NCBI GenBank assembly: GCA_035461175.1
Contig: DATHVR010000114.1
Span: 1-51,853, forward strand
Length of the DNA stretch: 51,853 bases
Source of the DNA: DATHVR01 sp035461175
GTDB taxonomy: Bacteria > Actinomycetota > Acidimicrobiia > Spongiisociales > ZC4RG35
Reading direction: 5' to 3'
A program made the position numbers and the translations under genes. Positions 26,015-35,927 of the stretch are shown here, piece after piece; positions within the stretch are counted from its first letter, which is position 1, and each line of letters opens with the position of its first letter. Below the pieces are notes generated by a model. That model was not told the DNA's origin, searched no databases, and worked only from the letters and a program-made list of their open reading frames with translations.

Positions 26015-26626
26015 ATGGAAGACAACGTACTCCACATCGATCCCGAAGCCCTCGAGATGATCGTCCAGCTCCGCGACCAGGAGCCGGGTGACGAGGAATA
26101 CGCCCTCTCCGTAGGGGTGGCGGGCATCACCGGCTTGCAGTTCAGCTACGACCTGGCCTTCGTTCCAGTCAGCGATCGCAGCGAGTCCCAGCACCTGGAG
26201 CGGCATGGAGATCTGGCGCTGATCATCCCCCAGGCCGATGTCGACAAGCTCCGAGGCGCCGCCCTCGAGCTGACGCCACAGGGCCTGTCGATGAACAATC
26301 CCAACACACCGGCTTCGCCTCCGATGGCGGCCCCCAAGGGTGACCTCAGCGGCCCTCTCGCCGACCAGGTCCAGCAGGTGCTCTCCGAGCAGGTCAACCC
26401 GGCCATCGCCTCCCACGGCGGGGCGGCCGAACTGGTATCGGTCGACAGCGACACCGCCTACCTGCGGCTCATGGGCGGATGCCAGGGGTGCGGCATGGCC
26501 CAGGTGACTCTGAAGCAGGGGATCGAGCGAATCCTGCTCGATTCCATTCCCGAGCTGGCGGCGGTGGTGGATGTCACCGATCATGCCTCGGGTGAGGACC
26601 CCTACTTCGAGAGCGCCAAGAAATAG
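26015..26626 (+). CDS. nfuA: Fe-S cluster carrier NfuA
   Basis: A 203-residue carrier that receives and passes on [4Fe-4S] clusters. The N-terminal domain (about residues 1-95) looks like an A-type scaffold, but its cluster cysteines are absent, as in E. coli NfuA. The C-terminal NifU-like domain carries the CxxC in MGGCQGCGMAQVTLKQGIER, which binds the cluster at a dimer interface. It ends SGEDPYFESAKK, a common NfuA tail. I take ATG 26015 rather than 26003 because the latter lies within the -10 candidate. The MoxR-type operon begins 48 bases downstream and is probably a separate function. Confidence 0.9.
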   Translation: MEDNVLHIDPEALEMIVQLRDQEPGDEEYALSVGVAGITGLQFSYDLAFVPVSDRSESQHLERHGDLALIIPQADVDKLRGAALELTPQGLSMNNPNTPASPPMAAPKGDLSGPLADQVQQVLSEQVNPAIASHGGAAELVSVDSDTAYLRLMGGCQGCGMAQVTLKQGIERILLDSIPELAAVVDVTDHASGEDPYFESAKK

Positions 26627-26674
26627 CCCAAGCCCCGTCGGGAACCTGACGGGCGACGGAGACGTCTGAGTGCT

Positions 26675-28726
26675 GTGCCGAGACTGAAGGCTGCCACGCG
26701 GAGGCCCGCCCTCCTATCCCTACTCGTCGTCGGCGCGCTCTTCCTGCTCGTCACACCGGCCTCCGCCCAGGAGAACGCCACCGTCACCATCGAGGCCACG
26801 GTCGGCCTGGGGGGTTTCAGCTCCGCCTCGCAGCCGGGCGAGGTGAGCGCGACGATCTCGAGTCCGGTGCTGGTGAGCGGACGACTCCGGGTGCGGGGCG
26901 CCGACATCACGGTCAGCCGTCCGGTGGAGGTTCCCGCCGGTGGCTCGCAGATCTACCGGCTGGCGATCCCCCCTCTCGAAGACGCCACCCGGCTCCGGGT
27001 CGAACTGGTCGACTCCGACGGGGACGTGATCGCCGACGAGGCCGTGACCATCCGGACGACATCACGTGACGTCCTCGCCGTCGGCGTGATCGGTGACGAG
27101 GGCCTGATCGACACCCTGGGTCGGGTGCGGACGCTGGTGACCGATCGCCCGGTGACACCGATCGAGGTTCCCTCCGACTCGACGACCAATTCATGGCAGG
27201 TCCTCGACTATCTGATCGTGGGCCCGGGGGCGGACGACCGCATCGCCGACGCACTGGAATGGGCCGCAGAGGGCGGCAGGTTGGTGGTCGATGCCGCCGC
27301 CGCTCCGGAGCTCGTCGCCGGTGCCAGTCCTACCGGGGTGGCGGGGGTGGCCAGGGCCGGGTCCGGACCCGGCGAGGTGGTGCTGGTGGATTCGCTGGCG
27401 GGACGACCTGGCGACGATTGGAGCCGGATACTCCGCCCCACCCCGGTCGACTTCTCGCACAGTCCCGAGTTCGGCTTCGGCGACCAACGGGCGCTGTTGA
27501 CGGCCGCCTCCGAATTCGGGACCCGACAGGTGCCGTCGTTGCCCTGGCTCCTGTTCGCCATCCTCGGGTTCGCGGCCGTGGTGGGCCCGCTCAACTTCAT
27601 CATCCTCAGCCGGATGGGCAAGCGCGACCTGGCCTGGGTGACCATCCCGGCGCTGTCGGTGCTGGCCGTGGTCGGTTTCTGGATCGCCGGGCGCCAGCGG
27701 ATCGTGGGGACCAACCTCAGCCACGCCTCGGTGGTCGTCGACGAGGGCGCTCCACGTGTGCGTTCGGCGGTGCTGGTGGCGGCCGGGGTAGAGGGGGAGC
27801 GCCGGCTCGAGTTCGAGGACGGGGCGCTGGTCTTTCCGGAGCGGTCACTGTTCGGGTCCGGCGGGACCGAGCTGGCGCTCGACGGGGATCGGGCCGCTCG
27901 GGTGAATCTCGATCAACTCGGATTCACCGGCATCGGCCTGGCGGCGCCGGCGCCCTCCGCCGGGTTCCCGGAGGTGCGGCTGGAGGATGGGAACCTCGTC
28001 GTCGAGAACACCTCCTCGCTGAGCTTCTGGGGCTGGGGAGCGATATCGGGTGGGGCCGCGTCGGTGGCCGACTCCGAGTTGGGCAAGGGGGCGGGTGGAC
28101 GGGTGGCGCTGGCAGCGGGCAACTTCGGGGGAGAATTCGGCTTCAGCTTCATCGATGCCCTCATCAACCAGCGTCAGCTGTGGGACGATCCCACCCGTTC
28201 GAACAGCCTGTGGTCGTTGTCGCAGGTCCTGGTCGAGGAGATCGACGCCGACGGCGTCTATTTCGTGGGTATAACCGACGACTACCGGCCCCGTGTCACC
28301 CTCAATGGTGCGCCCGACGAGGTGCCGGGTCGCAGCATGTTCCTCGTCAAGGTGGGTGTGGTGGAGGGCGAGCCCGCTGCCGACGGAATCGCCGAGGCGA
28401 CCGTGGTGGGGACCGGCTTCGTCTCCTGGGTGGATTGGGGTCCGCAGCGGGTGATATCCACCGACGAGCTCACGGTCCGTTTCCAGCTCCCCGCTCCCGG
28501 TGTCGAGGCCGCCCTGGTCAACGACTCCCGCTTCGGCGTGATCCCGGCGGGATACGAGGTCTGGGACTGGCAGGAAGAGAAGTTCACCGAGTACCAGGTC
28601 TCAGAGACACTGCCCTCGGCGGCGGTCTCGGCCGATGGCACCGTGTTCGTGAAACTGCTCGGCGGCAACGAGTTCGGCGACAACCCGATGAGCCCGGCCG
28701 ATCTGCGACTGGAGTGGGAGACATGA
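26675..28726 (+). CDS. Exported membrane protein heading the MoxR/ABC operon, function unknown
   Basis: A 683-residue protein. A signal peptide (residues 1-31, ending TPASAQ) is followed by a beta-rich domain resembling an Ig-like fold (about 35-125). A domain with DYLIVGPGADDRIADAL and GGRLVVDA (about 140-210) resembles glutamine-amidotransferase-like or DUF4350 folds. Two membrane helices follow (LLFAILGFAAVVGPLNFIIL and TIPALSVLAVVGFWIAG, about 290-345), then a large beta-rich C-terminal part. It starts with GTG and couples to the ABC ATPase by ATGA. In family terms it is an accessory often found with MoxR and VWA genes. I infer an extracytoplasmic sensing or assembly role; no catalytic motif is visible. 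Confidence 0.7.
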   Translation: MPRLKAATRRPALLSLLVVGALFLLVTPASAQENATVTIEATVGLGGFSSASQPGEVSATISSPVLVSGRLRVRGADITVSRPVEVPAGGSQIYRLAIPPLEDATRLRVELVDSDGDVIADEAVTIRTTSRDVLAVGVIGDEGLIDTLGRVRTLVTDRPVTPIEVPSDSTTNSWQVLDYLIVGPGADDRIADALEWAAEGGRLVVDAAAAPELVAGASPTGVAGVARAGSGPGEVVLVDSLAGRPGDDWSRILRPTPVDFSHSPEFGFGDQRALLTAASEFGTRQVPSLPWLLFAILGFAAVVGPLNFIILSRMGKRDLAWVTIPALSVLAVVGFWIAGRQRIVGTNLSHASVVVDEGAPRVRSAVLVAAGVEGERRLEFEDGALVFPERSLFGSGGTELALDGDRAARVNLDQLGFTGIGLAAPAPSAGFPEVRLEDGNLVVENTSSLSFWGWGAISGGAASVADSELGKGAGGRVALAAGNFGGEFGFSFIDALINQRQLWDDPTRSNSLWSLSQVLVEEIDADGVYFVGITDDYRPRVTLNGAPDEVPGRSMFLVKVGVVEGEPAADGIAEATVVGTGFVSWVDWGPQRVISTDELTVRFQLPAPGVEAALVNDSRFGVIPAGYEVWDWQEEKFTEYQVSETLPSAAVSADGTVFVKLLGGNEFGDNPMSPADLRLEWET

Positions 28727-29655
28727 TCACGCTCGAGTCGGTCGAGAAGCGCTACGGGGCTGTGACGGCATTGGGCGGGCTCGATCTGGAGGTTCCGGCC
28801 GGGTCGGTCTTCGGGCTGATCGGTCCCAACGGGGCCGGCAAGACAACGGCGATGCTCATCCTCAGCTCGCTTCTTGCCCGGGATGGCGGGTCGGTGCGGG
28901 TGGCCGGGGCGGACCCCCAGGTCGACCCGCGGGCGGTGCGGCGCCGGCTGGGATACATGCCCGACTTCTTCGGTTTCTACGACAGTCTCAATGCCTTCGA
29001 GTATCTAGACTTCTTCGCTTCGGTCCAGGGGATCCCGTCCGCCAAGCGCCGGGGTGTGGTGCTCGACCTGCTGGCTCTGGTGGACCTGTCTCACAAGGCA
29101 GAAGCCGACGTGAACTCGCTTTCGCGGGGGATGAAACAGCGACTCTCCCTGGCCCGCACGCTGGTCCACGACCCGGACCTGCTGGTGCTGGACGAGCCCG
29201 CCTCGGGCCTGGACCCTCGCGCCCGGGTCCACCTGCGCGAGTTGATCGCCGAGCTGCACCGGATGGGCAAGACGATCCTGATCAGTTCCCACATCCTCGC
29301 CGAGCTGGAGGGGATCTGCACCCATCTCGCCGTCATCGACGAGGGCGTCGTCAAGGCACAGGGCGAGCTGGAGATGATCCGGGGCGCCCTGACCGGATCC
29401 CGCCGCATCCGGGCCCGGGTGATCGACGACGACGTCGACGGCGTCCTCGACGTGCTCGACGCCTGGCATGAGGTCTCCGAGACCGGGGTGGAGCGGGGCC
29501 GGGTCGAGTTCGTGCTCGCAGGCGGAGATGAGGAGTCGGCCCGGCTGCTGGCCGACCTGGTCTCCAACGGGCTCCGGGTGACGGAGTGGCGTACGGAGAC
29601 GGCGGGTTTGGAGGAGCTGTTCCTGGAGCTGACCCAGGAGGAGGGGACGGGATGA
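28723..29655 (+). CDS. ABC transporter ATPase (ABC-2 exporter type)
   Basis: A 310-residue ATPase. Walker A is GLIGPNGAGKTTAMLILSSL, the Q-loop region is GYMPDFFGFYDSLNAFEYL, the signature is SLSRGMKQRLSLARTL, and Walker B is LLVLDEPASGLDPRARVHL with ISSH as the switch. The C-terminal extension (about residues 220-310) is typical of ABC-2 exporters such as CcmA/NatA types. The start ATG at 28723 overlaps the previous stop as ATGA, and it is coupled to its permease in the same way at 29652-29655. Confidence 0.93.
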   Translation: MITLESVEKRYGAVTALGGLDLEVPAGSVFGLIGPNGAGKTTAMLILSSLLARDGGSVRVAGADPQVDPRAVRRRLGYMPDFFGFYDSLNAFEYLDFFASVQGIPSAKRRGVVLDLLALVDLSHKAEADVNSLSRGMKQRLSLARTLVHDPDLLVLDEPASGLDPRARVHLRELIAELHRMGKTILISSHILAELEGICTHLAVIDEGVVKAQGELEMIRGALTGSRRIRARVIDDDVDGVLDVLDAWHEVSETGVERGRVEFVLAGGDEESARLLADLVSNGLRVTEWRTETAGLEELFLELTQEEGTG

Positions 29656-30644
29656 ACCTATCGCTCAACCCGGTGCTGGGCCGAGAGGTCAAGGAGCGGT
29701 TCCGGTCCCGGCGTGCCCCGATCTTCGTCACCCTCTGGGTCCTCGGAGTAGGTCTGATCGGCTACCTCGTCTACCTGGTGGCCCAGCTCACCGCCCGCGA
29801 CGCCTTCGGACTCGGCCAGGGCGTCGCCGGGGGCTACATGGGGCGCTTCATATTCGAGGGGATGCTGCTGTTGCTGATGACAGGGGTGGTGATGATCGTG
29901 CCCGGGCTGACTGCCCTCTCGATCGTGGGCGAGAGGGAGCGTCAGACGTTCCACCTGCTTCAGGTCACCCAGCTGAGCCCGCTCCAGATCGTGCTCGGCA
30001 AGCTGTGGTCCTCCATGTCCTATTTTCTGCTCCTCCTGGTCGCGGTGGCTCCCGTCGTCGCCTTACCGCTCCTGTTCGGCGGCGTTCGAATGGTCGACGT
30101 CGTCGTGGGCCTGGCGATGCTCCTCCTCACCGCCCTGATGCTGGGCAGCCTGGGAATCTGGGGGTCGTCCCGTGCCCGGTCGTCCCGGGGAGCGGTGGCC
30201 ACCGCCTACACCTGGGCCTTCATCATCGCCTTCATCACCTTCGCCGCGATGGGGGCCGAGCTGCTGTTCCTGAGCGAGGGCGACCCCTTCCCCGCCCGGG
30301 GTCGAGAGGTGGTATCGATCCTCCCCAACCCCTACGTGGGCATGGTGTCGGCGGTCGTGGCCCCACTGGGTAGCGACGGACTCCAGGGCACGCCGTTCGA
30401 CATCGTCGAGGTGCTCCTCCTCGAGCGCCAGGGTTTCGACAACTTCGGGTTCGGGATCGGCGGCCCGATGATGGATGGGGCAGGTCCCGATCGGGCGCTG
30501 CCCCTGCGAAGGCCTCCGGTCTGGATCTACACGGTCTCGATCTACGCCGTCGTCACCGCCCTCGCCCTATGGGGGGCCACCCGCCGGGTCCGGGCGCCGG
30601 CGGCCCGGATCCGATCGCTGAGGAGCCGCAGTGGCAGTTCCTGA
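29652..30644 (+). CDS. ABC-2 type permease
   Basis: A 330-residue membrane protein. It starts MNLSLNPVLGREVKERFRSR, a usual opening for ABC-2 permeases of the ABC transporter/Gld-like type, and has about six membrane helices, including MLLLLMTGVVMIVPGLTALS and MSYFLLLLVAVAPVVALPLL. The coupling segment is SIVGERERQTFHLLQVTQLS, the contact site for the ATPase. It partners the ATPase upstream. It overlaps the next gene by 14 bases, which ties the transporter to the MoxR module. Confidence 0.88.
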   Translation: MNLSLNPVLGREVKERFRSRRAPIFVTLWVLGVGLIGYLVYLVAQLTARDAFGLGQGVAGGYMGRFIFEGMLLLLMTGVVMIVPGLTALSIVGERERQTFHLLQVTQLSPLQIVLGKLWSSMSYFLLLLVAVAPVVALPLLFGGVRMVDVVVGLAMLLLTALMLGSLGIWGSSRARSSRGAVATAYTWAFIIAFITFAAMGAELLFLSEGDPFPARGREVVSILPNPYVGMVSAVVAPLGSDGLQGTPFDIVEVLLLERQGFDNFGFGIGGPMMDGAGPDRALPLRRPPVWIYTVSIYAVVTALALWGATRRVRAPAARIRSLRSRSGSS

Positions 30645-32229
30645 GCAGGTGCGGCGCCTGGTCCGGGATGCTCGCGGCCGCCTCACCGTGGCCGGGATCA
30701 TCCGTCGGGTCGTGGCGGCGTTGGGAGCCTCGGCCGCCCTCGCCGCCGGGCTGGTGGGCGTGGCCCGGCACTGGGTGATCGAGTGGGCCGAGGGCGTCGC
30801 CCTGGCGTTGGTCGTCCTGGCGGCGCTCGGGGCGCTGGTGTGGTCGCTGGTGCGGCGTCCCAGCCCCGTCGAGTCCGCCATCGCCGTCGACCGGCGCCTG
30901 GGAGGCTACGACCGCGTCACCACTGCTCTGCTCGCCGGGGACGAGGCAGAGGACGAGATGAGCGCCCGCCAGCAGGCGGCCGCCGCCGCCTGGGCAGAGG
31001 CGCGCGATGTCCGTCCGGTGGCAGCCCTCGTCCCCGATCGCCGGGCCTGGGGTCTGACCCTGCTGGCCGTGGCGGTACTCGCCGCCCTGGTACTCATCCC
31101 GGCTCCCACCGACACCGCGCTCGCTCAACGGGAGGCCGACCGCGCGGCGATAGACGCCGAGGCCGAACGGCTGGAGGAGCTGGCAGAGGACGCCCCCGCC
31201 GACCTGGCCGAGCAACTCGACGCGCTGGCCGAAGAACTCCGCCGGTCCCCGGACATCGAGTCGGCGCTGGAGACGCTGGGAGAAGCGCGCCAGGAACTGG
31301 CCGAAGCGCTGGATCCGGCTGCCCTTGCCCGCCGTACCGGTTTGGCCGGGCTCGACGCTTCCTTTCAGCAGCAGCCGATCGGCGAGGGGAACAGCGCCGA
31401 GGAGCAGCTGCAGGCGTTGGCGGACCGGGTGGAGGGTGGGGATCTCTCGGGCCTGGCCCAGGCGGTCGCCCAGTTGCGGGAGCGGGCGGCCGATGCCGCC
31501 GGGGTAGACCCCCAGCTTTCCGGGGCCCTGGCCGAAGCAGCAGAACAGCTCACCCAGCTGGCGGCGGGAACCGGCGAGGCACCGGAAGCGGCCGGGGCGT
31601 TGCGGGAGGCGGCGGCCGCGGTGGGCGATGCCCGGCAGGCGGCGGCGGCCGACCAGGCCCGTGCTCAGGCGGCCGGTGAGATGGGGGACGCCCAGCAGCG
31701 TCTGGCCGATGCCGCCGGGGAGGGGGAGGGCTCCGCCGCCGGGCAGGGCGGGGAGGGATCGGGCGAAGGATCGGGCCAAGGCGCCGGCGAAGGTTCGGGC
31801 TCGGGATCGGGCCAGGGGAGCGGCCAGGGCGGTGGTCAGGGCGGCCAGGGCGGCGGTGGCGGTGGGGGCGGCAACGGCGCCGGGGGACAGCAGGGCGGCA
31901 CCGCAGGGTCAGGCTCGGGCGGCTCGGGAATGGGCAGCGGCGGCTTCGGTGACGAAGACCCGAATCAGGCCCCCGGCCGGGCCACGGTCTTCGACCCCAT
32001 CTCCGAGGCGCTGGGTGAGCGGGAGCGCGTCGACCTGGCCGGCTCGGAAGAGGGCGAGGTCCAGGGTCTGACCGACGGCCGCGGCGGAGTCGAGAACCTC
32101 CCGCTGACCCCCTACTCGGAGCGGTTCGCCGAATACCAGAGCCAGGCTCTCGAGTCGCTCGATAGCCTGGCCGTGCCCGGCAGCGTTCGCGACGTCGTTC
32201 GCGACTATTTCACTCTTCTCCAACCGTGA
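30631..32229 (+). CDS. DUF4175-like membrane coiled-coil protein with a Gly-rich segment
   Basis: A 532-residue protein. Two N-terminal helices (about residues 25-75) are followed by a short cytoplasmic part (VESAIAVDRRLGGYDRVTTA) and a third helix (about 131-148). A long Ala/Glu-rich coiled-coil region (about 155-360) comes next. A low-complexity Gly/Ser/Gln stretch (residues about 363-445, 31717-31960) precedes the C-terminal part. The C-terminus (YSERFAEYQSQALESLDSLA) matches the tail seen in proteins encoded next to MoxR genes. The GTG start at 30631 follows AGGAG and overlaps the permease gene. I infer a scaffold between membrane and the MoxR complex. Confidence 0.72.
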   Translation: MAVPEQVRRLVRDARGRLTVAGIIRRVVAALGASAALAAGLVGVARHWVIEWAEGVALALVVLAALGALVWSLVRRPSPVESAIAVDRRLGGYDRVTTALLAGDEAEDEMSARQQAAAAAWAEARDVRPVAALVPDRRAWGLTLLAVAVLAALVLIPAPTDTALAQREADRAAIDAEAERLEELAEDAPADLAEQLDALAEELRRSPDIESALETLGEARQELAEALDPAALARRTGLAGLDASFQQQPIGEGNSAEEQLQALADRVEGGDLSGLAQAVAQLRERAADAAGVDPQLSGALAEAAEQLTQLAAGTGEAPEAAGALREAAAAVGDARQAAAADQARAQAAGEMGDAQQRLADAAGEGEGSAAGQGGEGSGEGSGQGAGEGSGSGSGQGSGQGGGQGGQGGGGGGGGNGAGGQQGGTAGSGSGGSGMGSGGFGDEDPNQAPGRATVFDPISEALGERERVDLAGSEEGEVQGLTDGRGGVENLPLTPYSERFAEYQSQALESLDSLAVPGSVRDVVRDYFTLLQP

Positions 32230-32236
32230 GGAATCC

Positions 32237-33252
<1,016 letters not shown>

Positions 33253-33253
<1 letters not shown>

Positions 33254-34113
33254 TGCTGCTCGATCCCCGGCTCCGGGCCCGGCTGGAGAGACTGTCGCTC
33301 GGGGTGCGGGGTCGGGTCACCGCCCAGTGGGCGGGACGGCACGCCTCGACCCGGCTGGGGGAGAGTCTCGATTTCGCCGACTACCGGCCCTACCAGCCGG
33401 GCGATGACTACCGCCGGATCGACCACAACCTGCGCGCCCGGCTGGGTGTCGTCATGGTCCGCCAGTTCGAGGCCGAACAGGAGCTTCCGATCGATGTGGT
33501 GATGGATGTGTCGGCCTCCATGGGCATGTACGGCAAGTTGGATTCGGCCCGTCGTCTTGCCGCCCTGGTCGCCTACATGGGATTGGCCTCTGGAGACCGG
33601 GTGCGCCTGTGGGCGTCGCCCGGCGAGAACGGACGAGCCGACGTGGCCGGTCCCAGTGGCCGCCACCTCTCGGCGTGGCCCCAACTCGAGGCATGGCTGG
33701 AAGGCGTGCAGATCCAGGCGGAGGGTTCTCTCCGCTCGGTTGGACGCCGGCTGGCCGGTTCGGGTGGCTCGGTGGTCCTCGTCTCCGACCTGCTCACGGA
33801 GGACTGGGCCGACGTCCTCGACGGGCTCGTCGCCACTCCGGGGGGACTGGTCCTGCACCTTCTCGCCCCCGAGGAGATGGATCCCCGTCTGGCGGGCGAC
33901 CTCGAACTGGTCGACGTCGAGAGTGGGGCGCGGGTCCCGGTCTCGACCGACGAGGAGGTCCTGGCCGGTTACCGGCGGGCGGTGGACGAGTTCGCCCTGG
34001 GGGCGTCCCGGCATGCCCGGCGGTCGGGCCTCGACTACCTCCTGGTCGAATCGGGGACGGGAGCCGAGGAACGAGCCCTGGAGGCCCTGGCCCGTCGGGA
34101 AGTGGTGCGATGA
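33253..34113 (+). CDS. DUF58 domain protein with VWA-like fold
   Basis: A 286-residue protein of the DUF58 family that accompanies MoxR. The signature segment is ADYRPYQPGDDYRRIDHNLR, followed by a VWA-like region with the metal-binding motif DVSASMGMYGKL. No membrane helix is visible, so it is probably cytoplasmic or peripherally bound. It overlaps MoxR by 1 base and couples to the next gene by ATGA. Its role is inferred from the MoxR context. Confidence 0.88.
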
Positions 34114-35927
34114 GATTCCTCGTCCCGGCCGCATTCGGGCTCGCTGCCCTGGCCGGTCCACTGGTGGTCCTGTACATGCTTCGTTCCAAGCGACGCACCC
34201 ACCAGGTGACGTCGACGATGCTGTGGCGGCAGGTGGGAGAGCCGGTCTCGTCGGCCGTGCCGTGGCGGCCCCTGAAACTGACGCCGCTGCTGATCGCCCA
34301 GTTGCTGGTGCTGGCCCTGTTCGTGCTCTCGGTGGCGCGGCCGTTCGTGTCCGAGGCCACCGTACTCGGCCCGCACACGGTCTTCGTCGTCGACACGTCG
34401 GGCTCGATGGCGATGGCAGACCGTCTGGAGCAGGCCCGCACCGCCGCCCTGGACCTGGCCGCCGACGTCTCCGAGGGAAATCTGGCTTCGGTGGTGGAGG
34501 CGGGGGCCAACCCGCAGGTGCTGGTGGCCTTCTCCGCCGATCCGGAGGCCGTAGCCGATGCCCTCCGGGGTCTGGAGGTGGGTGGAGGGAGAGAAGACCT
34601 GGCCGGTGCCGTTCGTCTCGCCCGAGGCCTGGCCGCCCCCGACCGGGAAACGAGCGTCGTCCTCTTCTCCGATGGCGGCAGCGCCCCGCTGGCCGGGGAG
34701 CCGCTGGCCGGGGTGACGCATCTGGTCTTCGACGATCGCGATTCGAATCTGGCTCTCACCGCGCTCGACGCCGAGCCCTCGGCAGAAGGCGTACCCCGCC
34801 TCTTCGTCCAGGTCGACAACCATGGCCCCGATGCCCGCCCTGTCAGCGTCGCCTTCGAGGTCGACGGTCTCCCCGCCGGGAGCGTCGACCTGGAAGTTCC
34901 GGGCCTGGCGGCGGCCCGCCGGGTGGTACCGGTGGACGCCGGCGCCGGCTCCACCGTTATCGCTCGCCTGGTCGGGGTCGACGACTCGCTCTCGCTCGAC
35001 AACAGCGCCCATCTGGTGGTGGAGGGTGCCTCGGGAAGGTCGGTGGCGGTAATGGGGGAGGGGTCTCCCTTCCTCTCGGCGCTGCTCGGGTCGACCCCGG
35101 GCCTGGTACCGGCCGACGATCCCGGCGCAGCCGACCTGCTGGTGGTGGATGGGGGCCCCTTGCCCACCATCGACCGTCCGGCCTGGATCATGCGAACCGA
35201 GTCACCGCCGGAAGGAATCGAGCTGACCGGTGCCGAGCGCAACCTACCGGTCACCTTCGCCCGGCCTGGAGATCCGGTGCTGGACGGAGTGGATCTGTCG
35301 GAGACGGTGGTGGCCGAGGCCCAAGCCGTGGAAAGCCTGACCTGGCTGCCGCTGGTCTCGTCGGGGTCCACGCCACTGCTGCTTCTCGGCGAAGTAGGCG
35401 GACATCGAGCGGTCTACACCACTTTCGATCTGGTCCATTCCAACCTGCCCGTGCAGGTCGCCTTCCCGATCCTGGGAGCGAACCTGCTCGACTGGCTGGG
35501 CGGGGGTGAGGCGGGGACGGTCACCACGGAGACGGCCGGGACCCCGATTCCGCTCGTAACGCCGGCCGGGTCCCGAGCCCGGATCACTCTTCCCTCAGGA
35601 GCGACACGCGAACTCGCCGCCGATGCCGGATTGTTCCGCGACACGGATCTACCCGGCATCTACCGGATCGAGTACGTCGACGATGAGGGCGAAGTCGTGC
35701 CCGGCGAGCTCGCCGTTCGCCGTTTCGCGACCGAGGAGTCCTCCGGGCCCAGCCGTGAGGTGGCGGTGGCGGTGGCCCCGGGTGCCGACGGCGACGAGGG
35801 ATTCCTGATCCGCGAGTGGTCCCCCTGGGTCATCGGGGCTGCGCTCGTGCTGATGGCTCTCGAATGGTGGATCGGGCATCAGCGGCCCCGACTCCGCTCC
35901 CGGCGCCCGGCCGAGGCGGCGGCATGA
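34110..35927 (+). CDS. BatA-like membrane protein with VWA domain
   Basis: A 605-residue protein. The N-terminal BatA segment (MRFLVPAAFGLAALAGPLVV and LYMLRSKRRTHQVTSTMLWR) inserts the first helix, and a second helix lies near residue 58-75 (LTPLLIAQLLVLALFVLSVA). A VWA domain with an intact MIDAS, VFVVDTSGSMAMADR, starts near residue 90. Beta-rich domains follow, and a final helix (SPWVIGAALVLMALEWWIG) lies at about 575-593. The VWA domain should face the outside. The ATG at 34110 overlaps the DUF58 stop; the next gene begins inside its stop (35924). Confidence 0.86.
   Translation: MRFLVPAAFGLAALAGPLVVLYMLRSKRRTHQVTSTMLWRQVGEPVSSAVPWRPLKLTPLLIAQLLVLALFVLSVARPFVSEATVLGPHTVFVVDTSGSMAMADRLEQARTAALDLAADVSEGNLASVVEAGANPQVLVAFSADPEAVADALRGLEVGGGREDLAGAVRLARGLAAPDRETSVVLFSDGGSAPLAGEPLAGVTHLVFDDRDSNLALTALDAEPSAEGVPRLFVQVDNHGPDARPVSVAFEVDGLPAGSVDLEVPGLAAARRVVPVDAGAGSTVIARLVGVDDSLSLDNSAHLVVEGASGRSVAVMGEGSPFLSALLGSTPGLVPADDPGAADLLVVDGGPLPTIDRPAWIMRTESPPEGIELTGAERNLPVTFARPGDPVLDGVDLSETVVAEAQAVESLTWLPLVSSGSTPLLLLGEVGGHRAVYTTFDLVHSNLPVQVAFPILGANLLDWLGGGEAGTVTTETAGTPIPLVTPAGSRARITLPSGATRELAADAGLFRDTDLPGIYRIEYVDDEGEVVPGELAVRRFATEESSGPSREVAVAVAPGADGDEGFLIREWSPWVIGAALVLMALEWWIGHQRPRLRSRRPAEAAA

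Noticed and set aside
30553..31779. A 408-codon minus-strand frame opposite the DUF4175-like gene
   Set aside because: The translation is a low-complexity mirror of a repetitive region.
31717..31960. PE_PGRS-like gene
   Set aside because: The Gly-rich stretch is internal to a membrane coiled-coil protein and has no PE domain.
33506..35509. A 667-codon plus-strand frame across the DUF58 and BatA genes
   Set aside because: The translation is Arg/Gly/Pro/Ser-rich, and the other frames encode conserved VWA motifs with overlapping ATGA junctions.
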